A stretch of 64,000 nucleotides of DNA from Bdellovibrionales bacterium RIFOXYC1_FULL_37_79 (GCA_001770015.1 MEQB01000016.1:1-64000); one strand, 5' to 3'. Shown: positions 1 to 9,117, counted from the first letter of the stretch. Numbers and translations: made by a program. The notes: a model not told the origin generated them from the sequence alone.

Positions 1-345
1 TCATCAAAGAAATGGTACTACACTTGATCTACGGGGCCAAACAATATTTAACTAGTTTTGTTAAAAAAAAATTCCCCAAAGTTAGCTAACCTTACGATAT
101 TGAAACGACAAATTCTTCAAAAGAGTTGATTTTTCTATTTGTCTTGGCCTAAACAAAAAAATGCTTTTTCGCTCAAGTACCCTATCCAAATTTATAATTC
201 TTTTTATAAAGATTATCTGCCTGAAACAAATGCACAATTTTATTAAATTCTGCATTTGTTTTTCAATATTTCATGAAATTATGCATATATTAATTTATGC
301 GTATTTTATGCTTGCCACTTTCAAATTACGGAGTAAAATGAAAGC
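1..345. other. Left-edge non-coding stretch
   Basis: Very AT-rich. A reading frame open from the left edge ends at a TAG at 53-55 and could be the last 17 codons of an upstream gene; its residues match nothing I recognise. The remainder up to the ATPase start shows no gene I can support. A GGAG at 330-333 is the likely ribosome binding site for the gene at 346. Confidence 0.4.
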
Positions 346-1527
346 ATGGTTACAAGATTGTTAAGACCCCGAAATAATTATAGCTTTTTTCTCTTAGGAC
401 CACGGCAAACTGGTAAAACTTTTCTTATCAATGCCACTTTTCCAAAAGAAACCACTCAAATGTATAACTTGCTTAATACTGATGAGTATATGAGGTATAT
501 TGCTAATCCATCTCTATTTCGAAATGAAGTGATTGCTAGGGATAAAAAAATAACTCATATTTTTGTTGATGAGATACAAAAAATTCCTGATCTATTAAAT
601 GAAATTCATTCTATCTTGGAAAATCCAAATATTGATGAGCGCTCTAAGCCCTATTTTATTTTATCTGGTTCATCCGCCAGAAAACTAAAGCGGGCCAATG
701 CTAATATGCTAGCTGGTAGGGCGATCACCTACGCACTCTATCCATTATCATATCAGGAATTAAAAGATAATTTTGATCTTTTAAGTGTACTGAAATATGG
801 AACCCTTCCGAGGATATATCTGGAGAAAGATGATTCCTTAAAAAAAGAAATTCTTCGAAGTTACGTCGAGACATATTTAAAAGAAGAGATCGAACAAGAG
901 GCACTTATTAGAAATGTTGGATCTTTTGTCCGTTTTTTAAATATTTCAGGACATGAAAGTGGAAACATTATCAACTATTCCAACATTTCTAAAGACACCG
1001 GTGTTTCTCACATCACTGTCAAAGAATATTTTAAAATTCTAGAAGATACACTGATTGGGAATTTTCTTTTTCCTTTCGGAAAATCGAAAAGAAAACGTTT
1101 AGGACGTCATCCCAAGTTTTATTACCTTGATACTGGAGTTATCAGAACTCTATGTAAAAAATTAAATAATGAACTTGAGCCTGCTACCACGGAATACGGA
1201 TCAATGTTCGAACATTGGATTATTAATGAAACTCTCATGCTTAACTCTTATTTAAAAAAAGATTTGGTGTTTTCTTTTTATCGTACCGAACATGGCGCAG
1301 AGATCGACTTAATTATTGAAACTCCAAAAAATGAAATAATTGCCGTAGAAATTAAAAGTAGTGAAACACCCAACCCGACATCGTACATGAATGGTTTCAA
1401 ATCTTTTTCAGGCGCTGTAAAAAAAATTCATAAAAAAATTGTTGTATGCAATGCTAAATATCAAAGCAAAGAAGATGATATTGATATTTATCCCTGGAAA
1501 ACGTACTTTGATTTTATCATGTCTTAG
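346..1527 (+). CDS. AAA_14/DUF4143 family ATPase
   Basis: Predicted P-loop ATPase of about 393 residues with the AAA_14 plus DUF4143 architecture. Visible motifs are Walker A GPRQTGKT at residues 18-25, Walker B HIFVDEIQKI near 70-80, and the LSGSSARKLKR sensor-like stretch that typifies the family. A C-terminal HGAEIDLII...IAVEIKSS block looks like a PD-(D/E)xK nuclease-type core. Family members are widespread, often multicopy, and their cellular role is poorly defined (mobile or defence-associated roles have been suggested). GGAG lies 12 bases upstream of the ATG, so the start is plausible but not certain. It converges on the lipoprotein gene at 1533. A diverged paralogue lies at 7921-9117. 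Confidence 0.9.
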   Translation: MVTRLLRPRNNYSFFLLGPRQTGKTFLINATFPKETTQMYNLLNTDEYMRYIANPSLFRNEVIARDKKITHIFVDEIQKIPDLLNEIHSILENPNIDERSKPYFILSGSSARKLKRANANMLAGRAITYALYPLSYQELKDNFDLLSVLKYGTLPRIYLEKDDSLKKEILRSYVETYLKEEIEQEALIRNVGSFVRFLNISGHESGNIINYSNISKDTGVSHITVKEYFKILEDTLIGNFLFPFGKSKRKRLGRHPKFYYLDTGVIRTLCKKLNNELEPATTEYGSMFEHWIINETLMLNSYLKKDLVFSFYRTEHGAEIDLIIETPKNEIIAVEIKSSETPNPTSYMNGFKSFSGAVKKIHKKIVVCNAKYQSKEDDIDIYPWKTYFDFIMS

Positions 1528-1532
1528 TTTTT

Positions 1533-2027
1533 TTATTTTTTAATCGTAATTGAAAGAACTTCTTTATAATTATTATATTCAATTTGACGTTTTTCATGAT
1601 CACAACTGAGATAGGTTAAATCTCTAATTACATGAGGGTGGAGAATTTCTTTTGTTTTATATTCGCAATGAAAAGAAATCCAGCGTTTTTCAAGCTTTTT
1701 AAGAGAAAATTCTAAAGAAAAATCATCCGCTGGATAATATTTTGCAAAAATGAGTTGATCTTTTTCATCAAATCCAAAAGTCCACTCTTGATAACCTTCT
1801 GTTGAATGATCATAAATCCAAGATTCTTGATGAAGAATCTTTTTATCTTCAACGATTTCTCGAGGTTCCCCAAAAATTTTATTAATTTTTTCTTTCGTCC
1901 ATATTTTTGCAGAAATATTCTCCAAGATATTCCAATAAAGATCTGAGCCTTTTTTTGGTATTGGAGTTTGCTGATAGCTACTACAGGAACAAATCATTAA
2001 AATTATGATGAGAAGATATTTATTCAT
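1533..2027 (-). CDS. Putative small lipoprotein
   Basis: About 164 residues. I place the start at MNKYLL (2027) because it is followed directly by a hydrophobic segment and a Cys-containing lipobox-like ICSC, and because its ATG overlaps the stop of the upstream gene by four bases (ATGA coupling). The mature part has many aromatic and charged residues, including a WTKEKINKIFGEP segment reminiscent of small outer-membrane-assembly lipoproteins of the SmpA/BamE kind, but I cannot assign it. Likely co-expressed with the exported HExxH protein. Confidence 0.65.
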   Translation of the reverse strand: MNKYLLIIILMICSCSSYQQTPIPKKGSDLYWNILENISAKIWTKEKINKIFGEPREIVEDKKILHQESWIYDHSTEGYQEWTFGFDEKDQLIFAKYYPADDFSLEFSLKKLEKRWISFHCEYKTKEILHPHVIRDLTYLSCDHEKRQIEYNNYKEVLSITIKK

Positions 2028-2734
2028 TGTTTGTCTCCAAGAAATTTTGATAGCCATTTGGTAATTGATGGGAAATTTTTTATCATGAATTCTTGTTCTG
2101 CATAAAAATATTCGACATTATTTGCAAAATCTTCCTCAGGATCATACTTTCCGTCAAGAGCCGAAAAGGAAGTTCGTTTGGTTGTGAAAGACTCTGTCTG
2201 ATTTGAATCAATCCATTCGGCAACTCTCCAATACTGCTTGCGTTCTTTTGTTGAAAGAAAACCATAAAGCAGGTGTGCCAGTTCATGAATTAAAATTCGC
2301 TTTAAATCCGTCTTGAAGGCAGCACTATAAAGGACAATAATTTTTTTAGTCGGAGCACTTGTCGCAGGATTATCCTCTGTTGCTGATTTTTTTGCACAGA
2401 AAATTTTTAACTCTCCAACCTGAGTAAGAATTTTAGGAAGAGTGCTGAAAATCTCGGCAATATTTTTTTGTTCGTTTACTGTACATTTTTTAAAAATTTC
2501 ATTTTTAAAAGGCCAGTCTTTAGGAATTTTCATTTGAAATTTTACCTTAAGTGGCCCATCACTTCGATAATTTTTGCAGTAGCTTGAAACATCCGCCTCA
2601 GAAACATGAGTTCCATCAGTACGATAATACGCTGTACGAGAATGTCCGCTTACAGGGTATTTCCCATCAGAACATTCAAGACCATGGGCTGGATTTAAAA
2701 TGATTAAATATAAAATAATAGAAAGCAATTTCAT
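2024..2734 (-). CDS. Exported HExxH zinc-metalloprotease-like protein
   Basis: 236 residues with an N-terminal signal peptide (cleavage probably after NPAHG). RILIHELAHLLYGF holds a HExxH zinc motif with H150, E151 and H154. A later EEDFANNVEYFY segment around residues 200-211 could supply the third zinc ligand (Glu), as in gluzincin-type peptidases. Four cysteines in the mature part suggest periplasmic disulfides. It is the first gene of a two-gene unit with the lipoprotein downstream. Family not recognised; zinc peptidase activity is inferred from the motif. Confidence 0.7.
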   Translation of the reverse strand: MKLLSIILYLIILNPAHGLECSDGKYPVSGHSRTAYYRTDGTHVSEADVSSYCKNYRSDGPLKVKFQMKIPKDWPFKNEIFKKCTVNEQKNIAEIFSTLPKILTQVGELKIFCAKKSATEDNPATSAPTKKIIVLYSAAFKTDLKRILIHELAHLLYGFLSTKERKQYWRVAEWIDSNQTESFTTKRTSFSALDGKYDPEEDFANNVEYFYAEQEFMIKNFPSITKWLSKFLGDKQ

Positions 2735-2885
2735 TTTATAATTATAACTAAATATACTAAAACATGGAAGAACAATGTATTATTCATAAATTGAAATTAT
2801 ATTTTTAAAAAAAATAATTTTTCCTCGGAGAATTGATAATACCTCATAAGCAATTCAAACTTAATATTAATTTGATTCGATTTCA

Positions 2886-3113
2886 CGTTCTTCCATCGCT
2901 TGTTTTTTGATAGCCGACTATGGTAATTAAATACCCTCAAGTATCACTCAATCGATCATTAACAAATTTTTGTCATTTATTCCAAAAAATTACTGGAACA
3001 CCTAAATCAATTGCCTTCTCGATATTCAAAATCATTTTTGCTGCATAAGATTCAGAAAAATTGCCACCCCAATACGTTTCATGACCTTTCCAATAATTAT
3101 AATTTTCTAAAGT
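2886..3113 (-). pseudogene. Decayed copy of the papain-like gene at 9480-10571
   Basis: Read on the minus strand, this stretch gives 76 codons that align without gaps to the C-terminal third of the papain-like protein at 9480-10571. About three quarters of the residues are identical (shared blocks include MILNIEKAID, PVIFWNK and TIVGYQK). It has two in-frame TGA codons, where the intact gene has Trp and Gly, and the catalytic His of the GGHLTTIVGY motif has become Tyr. There is no start, and the similarity ends at both sides. This is a fragmentary, inactivated paralogue. Confidence 0.9.
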
Positions 3114-3156
3114 ATCAATTCATTAAATAGGAGAAAAACCTGTAATTTAAGTCAGC

Positions 3157-3327
3157 TCAGGCTATCCAAATTAAATCGCCAAGCGGCGGTAGTTCGTAAC
3201 GATGATAAAATCGATCTTTTAAATATTCACCAAAACTTATTCCCAATTTTCTGCAAGTACCCATCAATCCTAAAAAAATATCGGGATGACAGTTTAATGT
3301 TAGAAAGAAGCTCAAAAAATTTATCAT
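3157..3327 (-). pseudogene. Transposase-like C-terminal remnant or short ORF
   Basis: An open frame of 56 codons on the minus strand whose ATG overlaps the TGA stop of the acetyltransferase (ATGA). The last 40 residues (TCRKLGISFGEYLKDR, then ELPPLGDLI) resemble the C-terminus of IS66-type and related transposases as I remember them; this needs a search. It may be a remnant that merely happens to be open. The bases between it and the papain-like relic hold nothing else. Confidence 0.4.
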
Positions 3328-3878
3328 CTATTCAAATAATTTTCATTTTTTAAATCCAAAACCATATGAACATCATCAATCCGCTCACCCTGAACTCTAA
3401 AGCGATCTTTTGTTATTCCGACTTCTTCAAAGCCAAATTTTTTATATAAATTTAATGCCGACTTATTGGCCACGGAAGTATTCAAATCAACCCAGTACAA
3501 AAATTCTTGTTCTCGTGCCCAAGTAATTGCTGTTTCCATTAATCGACTTCCCCAACCTGAACGACGAAATTTTTTAATTAATCCTATAGATAAATCACAA
3601 CGATGAATCTCGTTTAAATCACTTTCACCTTTGAGTCTTATGTGACCGACAATTTCTTCATCAACCAAAAGCCCCCAGACCCTACTCCAACCAACTATCC
3701 CTGGTTTTGTATTCCAAGCTATTTTACACTTTTCAATTTTGGTATTATCAGCATTAGGTAATTTACTTAAAGGGTAATGAATCGTATTACCATCAATTCC
3801 TGATTCTTTGGCATGAATCATCAAATGCTTGGCGTATGCTTCTGCGTGACTACCCTTAAGAACAATAATATTGATCAT
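3324..3878 (-). CDS. GNAT family N-acetyltransferase
   Basis: 184 residues. The acetyl-CoA binding motif A is visible as IGLIKKFRRSGWGSRLME, followed by the motif B region (NTSVANKSALNLYKKFGFEEVG) typical of GNAT enzymes. The N-terminal substrate-binding half is not diagnostic, so the acetyl acceptor is unknown. No strong ribosome binding site is seen. It sits 25 bases downstream of another GNAT gene on the same strand, in a region containing relics. Confidence 0.85.
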   Translation of the reverse strand: MINIIVLKGSHAEAYAKHLMIHAKESGIDGNTIHYPLSKLPNADNTKIEKCKIAWNTKPGIVGWSRVWGLLVDEEIVGHIRLKGESDLNEIHRCDLSIGLIKKFRRSGWGSRLMETAITWAREQEFLYWVDLNTSVANKSALNLYKKFGFEEVGITKDRFRVQGERIDDVHMVLDLKNENYLNR

Positions 3879-3903
3879 TATTCAACTCATTTAATTCCAT
3901 CAA

Positions 3904-4446
3904 TCATTTCTCGGAAATATGTTTATTATAATTCTCTCTAGAGAGTCGTCTTACATAAATCAAAGCGTCCTTGTGAGACCAATTATACACTTCCCCTCGA
4001 AGAATTTTAAAACCTAAACTCTCATACATTTTTTGAGCGGCAATATTTTCCGCATTTGGAGTAGCTTCGATTTCTTTACAATCGGTATGCTTAAACAAAT
4101 AATCAACTATCCCTACTAATAGTTCCCTACCATAACCCTTTCCCCAATACTCTGGGAAAAACTTTAGGTCAAAATCACTAACTCCTTCTTCATTTGGTTT
4201 GGTTAACTTGCTTTCACCTATAAAATCATTTGTTTCCTTCAATATAACTATCAAACGGGTATTAAATTCTGAATTACTCTGAACAAGATATTTATTCCGA
4301 AGCTCTTCTTTTGAAACACCAAGGCCATCAGGAAAACCAACATGCTCCATTACTTTTGGATGATTCCAAAGTTTAAAATAATGTTCGACATCTTTATCAC
4401 TATTGTTTGCAATTCTTACGATTAATCTTTTTGTTTCAAAAACCAT
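3904..4446 (-). CDS. RimJ/RimL-type GNAT acetyltransferase
   Basis: About 180 residues. The opening FETKRLIVR and the later FFPEYWGKGYGRELLVGIVDY plus NIAAQKMYESLGFK are typical of Acetyltransf_3 (RimJ/RimL-like) enzymes, which acetylate protein N-termini, small molecules or antibiotics. The start is set at 4446 because a textbook AGGAGG lies six bases upstream; the longer frame to 4467 would overlap tldD. It follows tldD by 13 bases and is probably co-transcribed. Confidence 0.85.
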   Translation of the reverse strand: MVFETKRLIVRIANNSDKDVEHYFKLWNHPKVMEHVGFPDGLGVSKEELRNKYLVQSNSEFNTRLIVILKETNDFIGESKLTKPNEEGVSDFDLKFFPEYWGKGYGRELLVGIVDYLFKHTDCKEIEATPNAENIAAQKMYESLGFKILRGEVYNWSHKDALIYVRRLSRENYNKHISEK

Positions 4447-4459
4447 AAAAACCTCCTGT

Positions 4460-6070
4460 CTACCCACAATTTATATCTTTCCACAAAATGTAAGGCCCAC
4501 CGCAACCAGCATCAACACCTTCTTTGTGATATTTCCCACATCCTCCAAATTTAATATCTGGAATGTTATCTGGATTCGAAGTTTTGGATTTGGCAATGAT
4601 TTTTTCAAGCAAGGTAAACACCGGATCTGATAATTCAATATGCCCGCCACTTGGGCCTAAGAAAAGTTTTCCAGTTAATTTTCCGTTGGAAATTTCTTCA
4701 AAATAAGATGCACCTGCAGTAAGGCTTCCGCCTTTGGGATCTTCCATTCCTCCTTGACTAAGTCTTGCTAAAAATCCATATTTCACCATAGCAATCAATT
4801 CATCCAAGGTCTTATCTCCTGGAGTAAAATAGGTATTAGTTTGTCTGGCCATGAGTGGGCGACGCCAACTTTCTCTTTTACCGTTTGCCATTCGAGGTAC
4901 ACTCAGTTTTATCGAAGAAGCAAGATCGGCCATGGGTAGAGAAAGCATCCCCTGATCCAGTATTTTTTGAGAGCGGGCAAACATTCCTTCATGATCAAAA
5001 AAATAACTACCATTAGGCCCATAGTTTTTTTTATCCATGTTAAACACTGCCGGATTATTTATTATGGTGGCCTGATCATTTCCTACTTTAATTTTATCTT
5101 CATGAAGTTTCTTCGCAATACTTCTTCCCTTCATCCAGGTATCGCCCTCTTGGGTATGGCCAAAGGCCTCATGAGCGATCACCCCGGTTACATCTGACCC
5201 GGTAATCACTTGATACCTGCCTGGTTTTAAAAATTCCGCCTTATCCAATTTGACTGAGGTACAACTCACCTCATCCAAATCTCTATCGGAAAACTTAATA
5301 ACCTCAAGCCCCCCTAATCCACCTTTTAAACTTCGAGACTGTCTCCCAATCTTGGTTACACCAAACGCTCCACCACAAGTGAGAAGAAGAGATTGTGACA
5401 TATTTTTGTAGCGATCAACAAAAATATGTATTTTTATTTCCTGATTTACAAAGTTCTGGATTTCTACCAAATCCTCAAAAACATCCTCATTTTTTAGTGC
5501 TTGGTTATGTTCCCTTACAAATTTTTTTGATCGTTCAAATAAATCACTTCTTAATTTGCGAGTCATTTCCTTGAGTGAATGAATATCTGTCTGATTTGGA
5601 TCAATTTCGTAGCTCGCACCAAAATGAACCAGGGTTTTTGCATCTGGATTCTTTGGTATCTGGGCAACCAATTCTTCGTCAAGTCCCCGAGAAAGCTCTT
5701 CACTCCAAGTCGAAGGAGTGTAGCTATGAACCTGATAGGCATAATGTTCATCATATTTTTGATCAAGAAAAAATCTAAAATCTTTAGCCATTTTAATTAA
5801 AAATGCTTCATCCAATTGATTGGTGCTTCGCTCGTAATGAATACCGTTTACCAATGCCCTTAACACAATTCCTCTATCAAGACTTTCAGTGGAAGATTCA
5901 ATTTGGGCACAGCTACTTTGTATGGATTTATTTTCTTCAAACCAGGCAAAACAGTATCTGCAATTTTCTTTTCCTGATTCTAATATTGAAACCAAGTTTG
6001 GCATAATCCTTCTAATTTTATCTAAATGCTTAGGAAAACCAATTCTCTTTTTCATAATTTGATTATTCAT
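4460..6070 (-). CDS. tldD: TldD-type metalloprotease subunit
   Basis: About 536 residues, full length or slightly long for TldD. The catalytic zinc motif HEAFGH (H300, E301, H305) followed by TQEGD is intact in the C-terminal half. TldD pairs with TldE to form a heterodimeric, barrel-shaped peptidase that degrades unfolded or modified peptides (CcdA antitoxin and microcin B17 leader in E. coli). The start at 6070 is preceded by AGGAG and lies one base after the tldE stop, so the two are translationally linked. No ribosomal-peptide precursor was recognised nearby. Confidence 0.92.
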   Translation of the reverse strand: MNNQIMKKRIGFPKHLDKIRRIMPNLVSILESGKENCRYCFAWFEENKSIQSSCAQIESSTESLDRGIVLRALVNGIHYERSTNQLDEAFLIKMAKDFRFFLDQKYDEHYAYQVHSYTPSTWSEELSRGLDEELVAQIPKNPDAKTLVHFGASYEIDPNQTDIHSLKEMTRKLRSDLFERSKKFVREHNQALKNEDVFEDLVEIQNFVNQEIKIHIFVDRYKNMSQSLLLTCGGAFGVTKIGRQSRSLKGGLGGLEVIKFSDRDLDEVSCTSVKLDKAEFLKPGRYQVITGSDVTGVIAHEAFGHTQEGDTWMKGRSIAKKLHEDKIKVGNDQATIINNPAVFNMDKKNYGPNGSYFFDHEGMFARSQKILDQGMLSLPMADLASSIKLSVPRMANGKRESWRRPLMARQTNTYFTPGDKTLDELIAMVKYGFLARLSQGGMEDPKGGSLTAGASYFEEISNGKLTGKLFLGPSGGHIELSDPVFTLLEKIIAKSKTSNPDNIPDIKFGGCGKYHKEGVDAGCGGPYILWKDINCG

Positions 6071-6071
6071 T

Positions 6072-7466
6072 TTACTCTCCTGCAATCTTCACACCGGTTT
6101 TAATCAACATGGCATCTGGACCACTATATCCCCTCGGTGTAGAAAAATCATCGGCTGGTTTGTTGAATTTTCTTTCATTATTACTGAATTGAAAATGACA
6201 TAAATTTTCTCCAAGGTCACCAGAAACAATTCCACCCTTGATGATTGATTTTAGTTTTCCATAATGATAAAGCTTTCCTAATTTAATCTCGCTACTCCAA
6301 CTTAAAGAAGAAGGATTTACCATTAGTGATGTAAAAGAAACTATCTCTAGGCATTCTGCTTGAGCTTTAAGTAATTCTTCTTTTGCATATCTGCCAAGCG
6401 GAACAATCATATTTCCAACAATACAATTATGTGGTTTTCCCAAATACTGCCCCATCCTGTGAGTTATCATCTGCAAGGTTACGGTATCGTTGTCCACGAC
6501 TTTGCCTGCTTTTGCACATAATCCTTCACTCGTAAATTTCGTACTTGCCGCCATGATAGGTAAAGTTGGATCAATGGTGATACTTAGAATATCTGACTCA
6601 GGCAATTTTTCTCCTTTAAAAACTTTTTGTCCAGGAAGCATATGGGGTGTTTTATAGTATTCCCTGTAAGCATTCATCTGAATTAATAAACCATCCAGTA
6701 ATCTGGCAATCGCCTCAGTGTTTATTAAGACCACTGCATTCTCTTGAGTCCTTGGTAAGATAGCATCATTCAAACTCAGGGTCTGCTCAAGCGCTTCATC
6801 AATAAACCGACTAATATTCATATCCTCGATTCCTATTGCAGATTTGATCAAATGAACTTCTTGCGTATTCGGAAGTGGTAATTTCTCCATGGCAATTTCA
6901 AAATAAACATCGGTACGATCCTGCTCACCTATTAGTCCAGTGGAAGTTTCAAAATAAGTACTTCGATTATTGGTATAAAGTTCTGCACTATTGACCTTCA
7001 CTCCCTGCAAACTCTTTACTTTAAAAGAAGCCTCTTGAATTAGTTTTTGATGAGCAGCTGCCATATTATTCTTGAGAGCTGGATCATAAGTGATTATGTC
7101 CTTAACCTTCTCATTTTCAATCTTAGGAAGATCCCATAGTTGATTGTTAACCGTCAAAGCATTGTTTAGAGTTTTTAATATCTGATCATTCAGCGGAGAA
7201 AGTGGATCAATATTACAGGTAGAATTTCCCATCATAACCGGATTCCCGTGCCGGGTAAAAATCTCGATTGAATAAGCATGATCAAAAACTTCTCTTTCTT
7301 GATAACCGACCAAACCCAATTTTTCATCACCCAACATCAAACTTTGAATCGAACGAACATCCGATAGCAATATTTTCCATCCATGAAAGACATCTTTCTT
7401 TTCCTTTTGAGTTTTAATAATTTCGTTTTTGAGTTTAGGCAAAAATTGATCATTAGATAATCCCAT
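6072..7466 (-). CDS. pmbA: TldE/PmbA-like peptidase partner subunit
   Basis: About 464 residues, U62/TldE fold. It lacks the HExxxH zinc motif of TldD; the corresponding stretch reads INTEAIARLLDGLL, as expected for the non-metal-binding TldE subunit. The start at MGLSN (7466) is supported by GGAG six bases upstream. It is the first gene of a likely tldE-tldD-GNAT-GNAT transcription unit. Function is by homology: TldE shapes the closed proteolytic chamber with TldD. Confidence 0.9.
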   Translation of the reverse strand: MGLSNDQFLPKLKNEIIKTQKEKKDVFHGWKILLSDVRSIQSLMLGDEKLGLVGYQEREVFDHAYSIEIFTRHGNPVMMGNSTCNIDPLSPLNDQILKTLNNALTVNNQLWDLPKIENEKVKDIITYDPALKNNMAAAHQKLIQEASFKVKSLQGVKVNSAELYTNNRSTYFETSTGLIGEQDRTDVYFEIAMEKLPLPNTQEVHLIKSAIGIEDMNISRFIDEALEQTLSLNDAILPRTQENAVVLINTEAIARLLDGLLIQMNAYREYYKTPHMLPGQKVFKGEKLPESDILSITIDPTLPIMAASTKFTSEGLCAKAGKVVDNDTVTLQMITHRMGQYLGKPHNCIVGNMIVPLGRYAKEELLKAQAECLEIVSFTSLMVNPSSLSWSSEIKLGKLYHYGKLKSIIKGGIVSGDLGENLCHFQFSNNERKFNKPADDFSTPRGYSGPDAMLIKTGVKIAGE

Positions 7467-7516
7467 GATAACTCCACATTGAAAATTTAGAAACATTTTA
7501 TGCTAGCCAAGAACAT

Positions 7517-7681
7517 TTAAAAGAGCAAGCCAATCTCAAAAGTAGAGTGCGCCCCTAAGACTGGATCTTGCTGCATTTTTATTAATTTAGCATAGAGATG
7601 TATAAGATTTTCTACATTAAGCGAATAAAATATTTCATCAACTTGACTTTTATAAATTTGATTATTTTGAGCAAACACCAT
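7517..7681 (-). other. Orphan 54-codon reading frame in intergenic DNA
   Basis: An ATG-initiated open frame with a protein-like composition (VDEIFYSLNVENLIHLYAKL, then QDPVLGAHSTFEIGLL). The ending vaguely recalls the C-terminus of DNA polymerase III gamma/tau or delta-prime-type proteins, which often end with an LEMALL-like segment, but I cannot confirm this. No clear ribosome binding site. It lies between two features in a zone rich in gene fragments and is probably a relic. Confidence 0.3.
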
Positions 7682-7771
7682 ATTTCATAATAAACTCCGC
7701 TACTCCGCAAAATAATTGACATTTTTTCTAAGCCACTCTCTTCAACCTGCCTACAACGATTATAGTGCACA

Positions 7772-7915
7772 ATTATTTTTAATTACGTTGATCTGTCCAC
7801 CTAAATTTTCTGCATGGACCATTCCAATGGGAAAAAGTTTTAAATGGATGATCTGATAATAAGTCTCATGAGGATACATTTCTTCCCAGGTCTTGCCGTA
7901 ATCTTTTTTAATATT
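7772..7915 (-). pseudogene. 3' fragment of a cyclase-family gene (copy of 11751-12572)
   Basis: On the minus strand about 46 codons match the C-terminal part of the cyclase-family protein at 11751-12572 nearly perfectly (KDYGKTWEEMYPHETYYQ, then LKLFPI and MVHAENLGGQIN). Roughly nine bases in ten are identical. There is no N-terminal part, and the match breaks off at INVIKNN before a stop. It begins just outside the stop of the ATPase gene at 7921, suggesting that a rearrangement boundary lies here. Confidence 0.9.
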
Positions 7916-7920
7916 TATTC

Positions 7921-9117
7921 TTAAGTAAATATTTGATCAATTCCTTCATAAAAAGACAAAAATTCAATTCCGTTTTCTACATACGCTTTATCAATATCAC
8001 TCAAAACAAGACATTTTGCCTCAGAAAATTCATCTCTAAAATCAATTAATGGCCTAGTTATATTCTTTTCAAAATACTTGGATGACTTTATCTCGATAGC
8101 AATAGGTGGTGAATTAATATTTTTTTGCATAATAATATCGATCTCACTACCATGATTGGTCCGGTAGTGAAAAATTTTATAATCGTATTTTTTGTTGCGT
8201 TTTAATATTTCATTAATGACCAGATTTTCAAACAATCTTCCATAACGATAAGTAGCAGGATTGAGCTCAACCCCAAGTTCCCCCTTAAGGGCATTCAAAA
8301 CTCCATTATCAAAGAAATAAAACTTCGCAGACTTTTGTAGCTGTTTTCTAATCGAATTTGTCCAAGCCGGAATTTTGGTAACAATCAATGTATCTTGCAA
8401 TATTTGATAATAATCTCTAACAATCTGATCGGAAACTCCCACCGTCCTGGCAATTTTACTACGATTGATAATCTCACCATTTGCAAATGCTGCCAATTCT
8501 AAAAATTGCTCAAACGCTTCAAGGTTTCTCACTCGTGATTCTTGCTGTATCTCTTCTTTCAAATAAATAAAACAATATGTTTTTAAATACTCGGTTTTAA
8601 GCTGGACATCATCAGTGATAAAGGCTTTGGGAAGTAATCCATATTGTAAAATATTTTCCAGGTGAAGTCGAAAATCTACCTCATCAAAACTTAATGTATT
8701 GAATGGAATATAAATTGCCCTTCCGGCCAGCAAATTGGTTTCTTCTCTTTTTAATTTTCGAGCAGAGGAACCCGTTAAAATAAACTGTAATCTTTGATTA
8801 TATTTTTCTATCAAACGGTGAATCTCATTTAGCAACTTTGGAACTAGCTGAATCTCATCGATAAAAATAAGTGCAGAATCATTTTTACTGAGATTAAGAT
8901 CCACTTCTTTAGCAAGCTTTTCAGAATCACGAGCATATTTTTTATAATCGGCATGGGACAAAAGATCGATCCTCGAGCTATTTTGAAAATCGCCTAAAAT
9001 ATTATTGATGTAATGACTTTTTCCCGTACCACGAGGTCCAAGAATCAAAACCGAAGCATTTTTCTTTAAAATATCATAACATATTGAATTTCTTTTAATT
9101 ATACTATTTTTATTCAT
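7921..9117 (-). CDS. AAA_14/DUF4143 family ATPase, second copy
   Basis: About 398 residues. Walker A is GPRGTGKS at residues 27-34 and Walker B is ALIFIDEIQLV. The family sensor LTGSSARKLKREETNLLAGRA and a C-terminal HGSEIDIIM...IAIEIKSSK nuclease-like core are present. It is clearly paralogous to the gene at 346 but much diverged. I choose MNKNS (9117) as the start; the longer frame would read through a perfect inverted repeat. No obvious Shine-Dalgarno sequence is seen. It is flanked by a cyclase fragment on one side and non-coding DNA on the other, consistent with an accessory gene. Confidence 0.9.
   Translation of the reverse strand: MNKNSIIKRNSICYDILKKNASVLILGPRGTGKSHYINNILGDFQNSSRIDLLSHADYKKYARDSEKLAKEVDLNLSKNDSALIFIDEIQLVPKLLNEIHRLIEKYNQRLQFILTGSSARKLKREETNLLAGRAIYIPFNTLSFDEVDFRLHLENILQYGLLPKAFITDDVQLKTEYLKTYCFIYLKEEIQQESRVRNLEAFEQFLELAAFANGEIINRSKIARTVGVSDQIVRDYYQILQDTLIVTKIPAWTNSIRKQLQKSAKFYFFDNGVLNALKGELGVELNPATYRYGRLFENLVINEILKRNKKYDYKIFHYRTNHGSEIDIIMQKNINSPPIAIEIKSSKYFEKNITRPLIDFRDEFSEAKCLVLSDIDKAYVENGIEFLSFYEGIDQIFT

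Noticed and set aside
1-55. Short frame open from the left edge
   Set aside because: Only 17 codons with no recognisable content; it may be the tail of a gene but cannot be supported from this window.
161-364. 67-codon open frame ahead of the first ATPase gene
   Set aside because: Its residues are hydrophobic and low in complexity in very AT-rich DNA, there is no ribosome binding site, and its end overlaps the ATPase gene. I treat it as chance.
2886-3113. Possible TGA recoding (TGA read as an amino acid)
   Set aside because: TGA replaces Trp at one site and Gly at another in a decayed copy, and TGA ends other genes in the window. Simple pseudogene decay explains it.
4460-7466. Ribosomally made peptide (RiPP) cluster around TldD/TldE
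   Set aside because: TldD/E can process such peptides, but no precursor peptide or modifying enzyme lies nearby; the neighbours are generic acetyltransferases.
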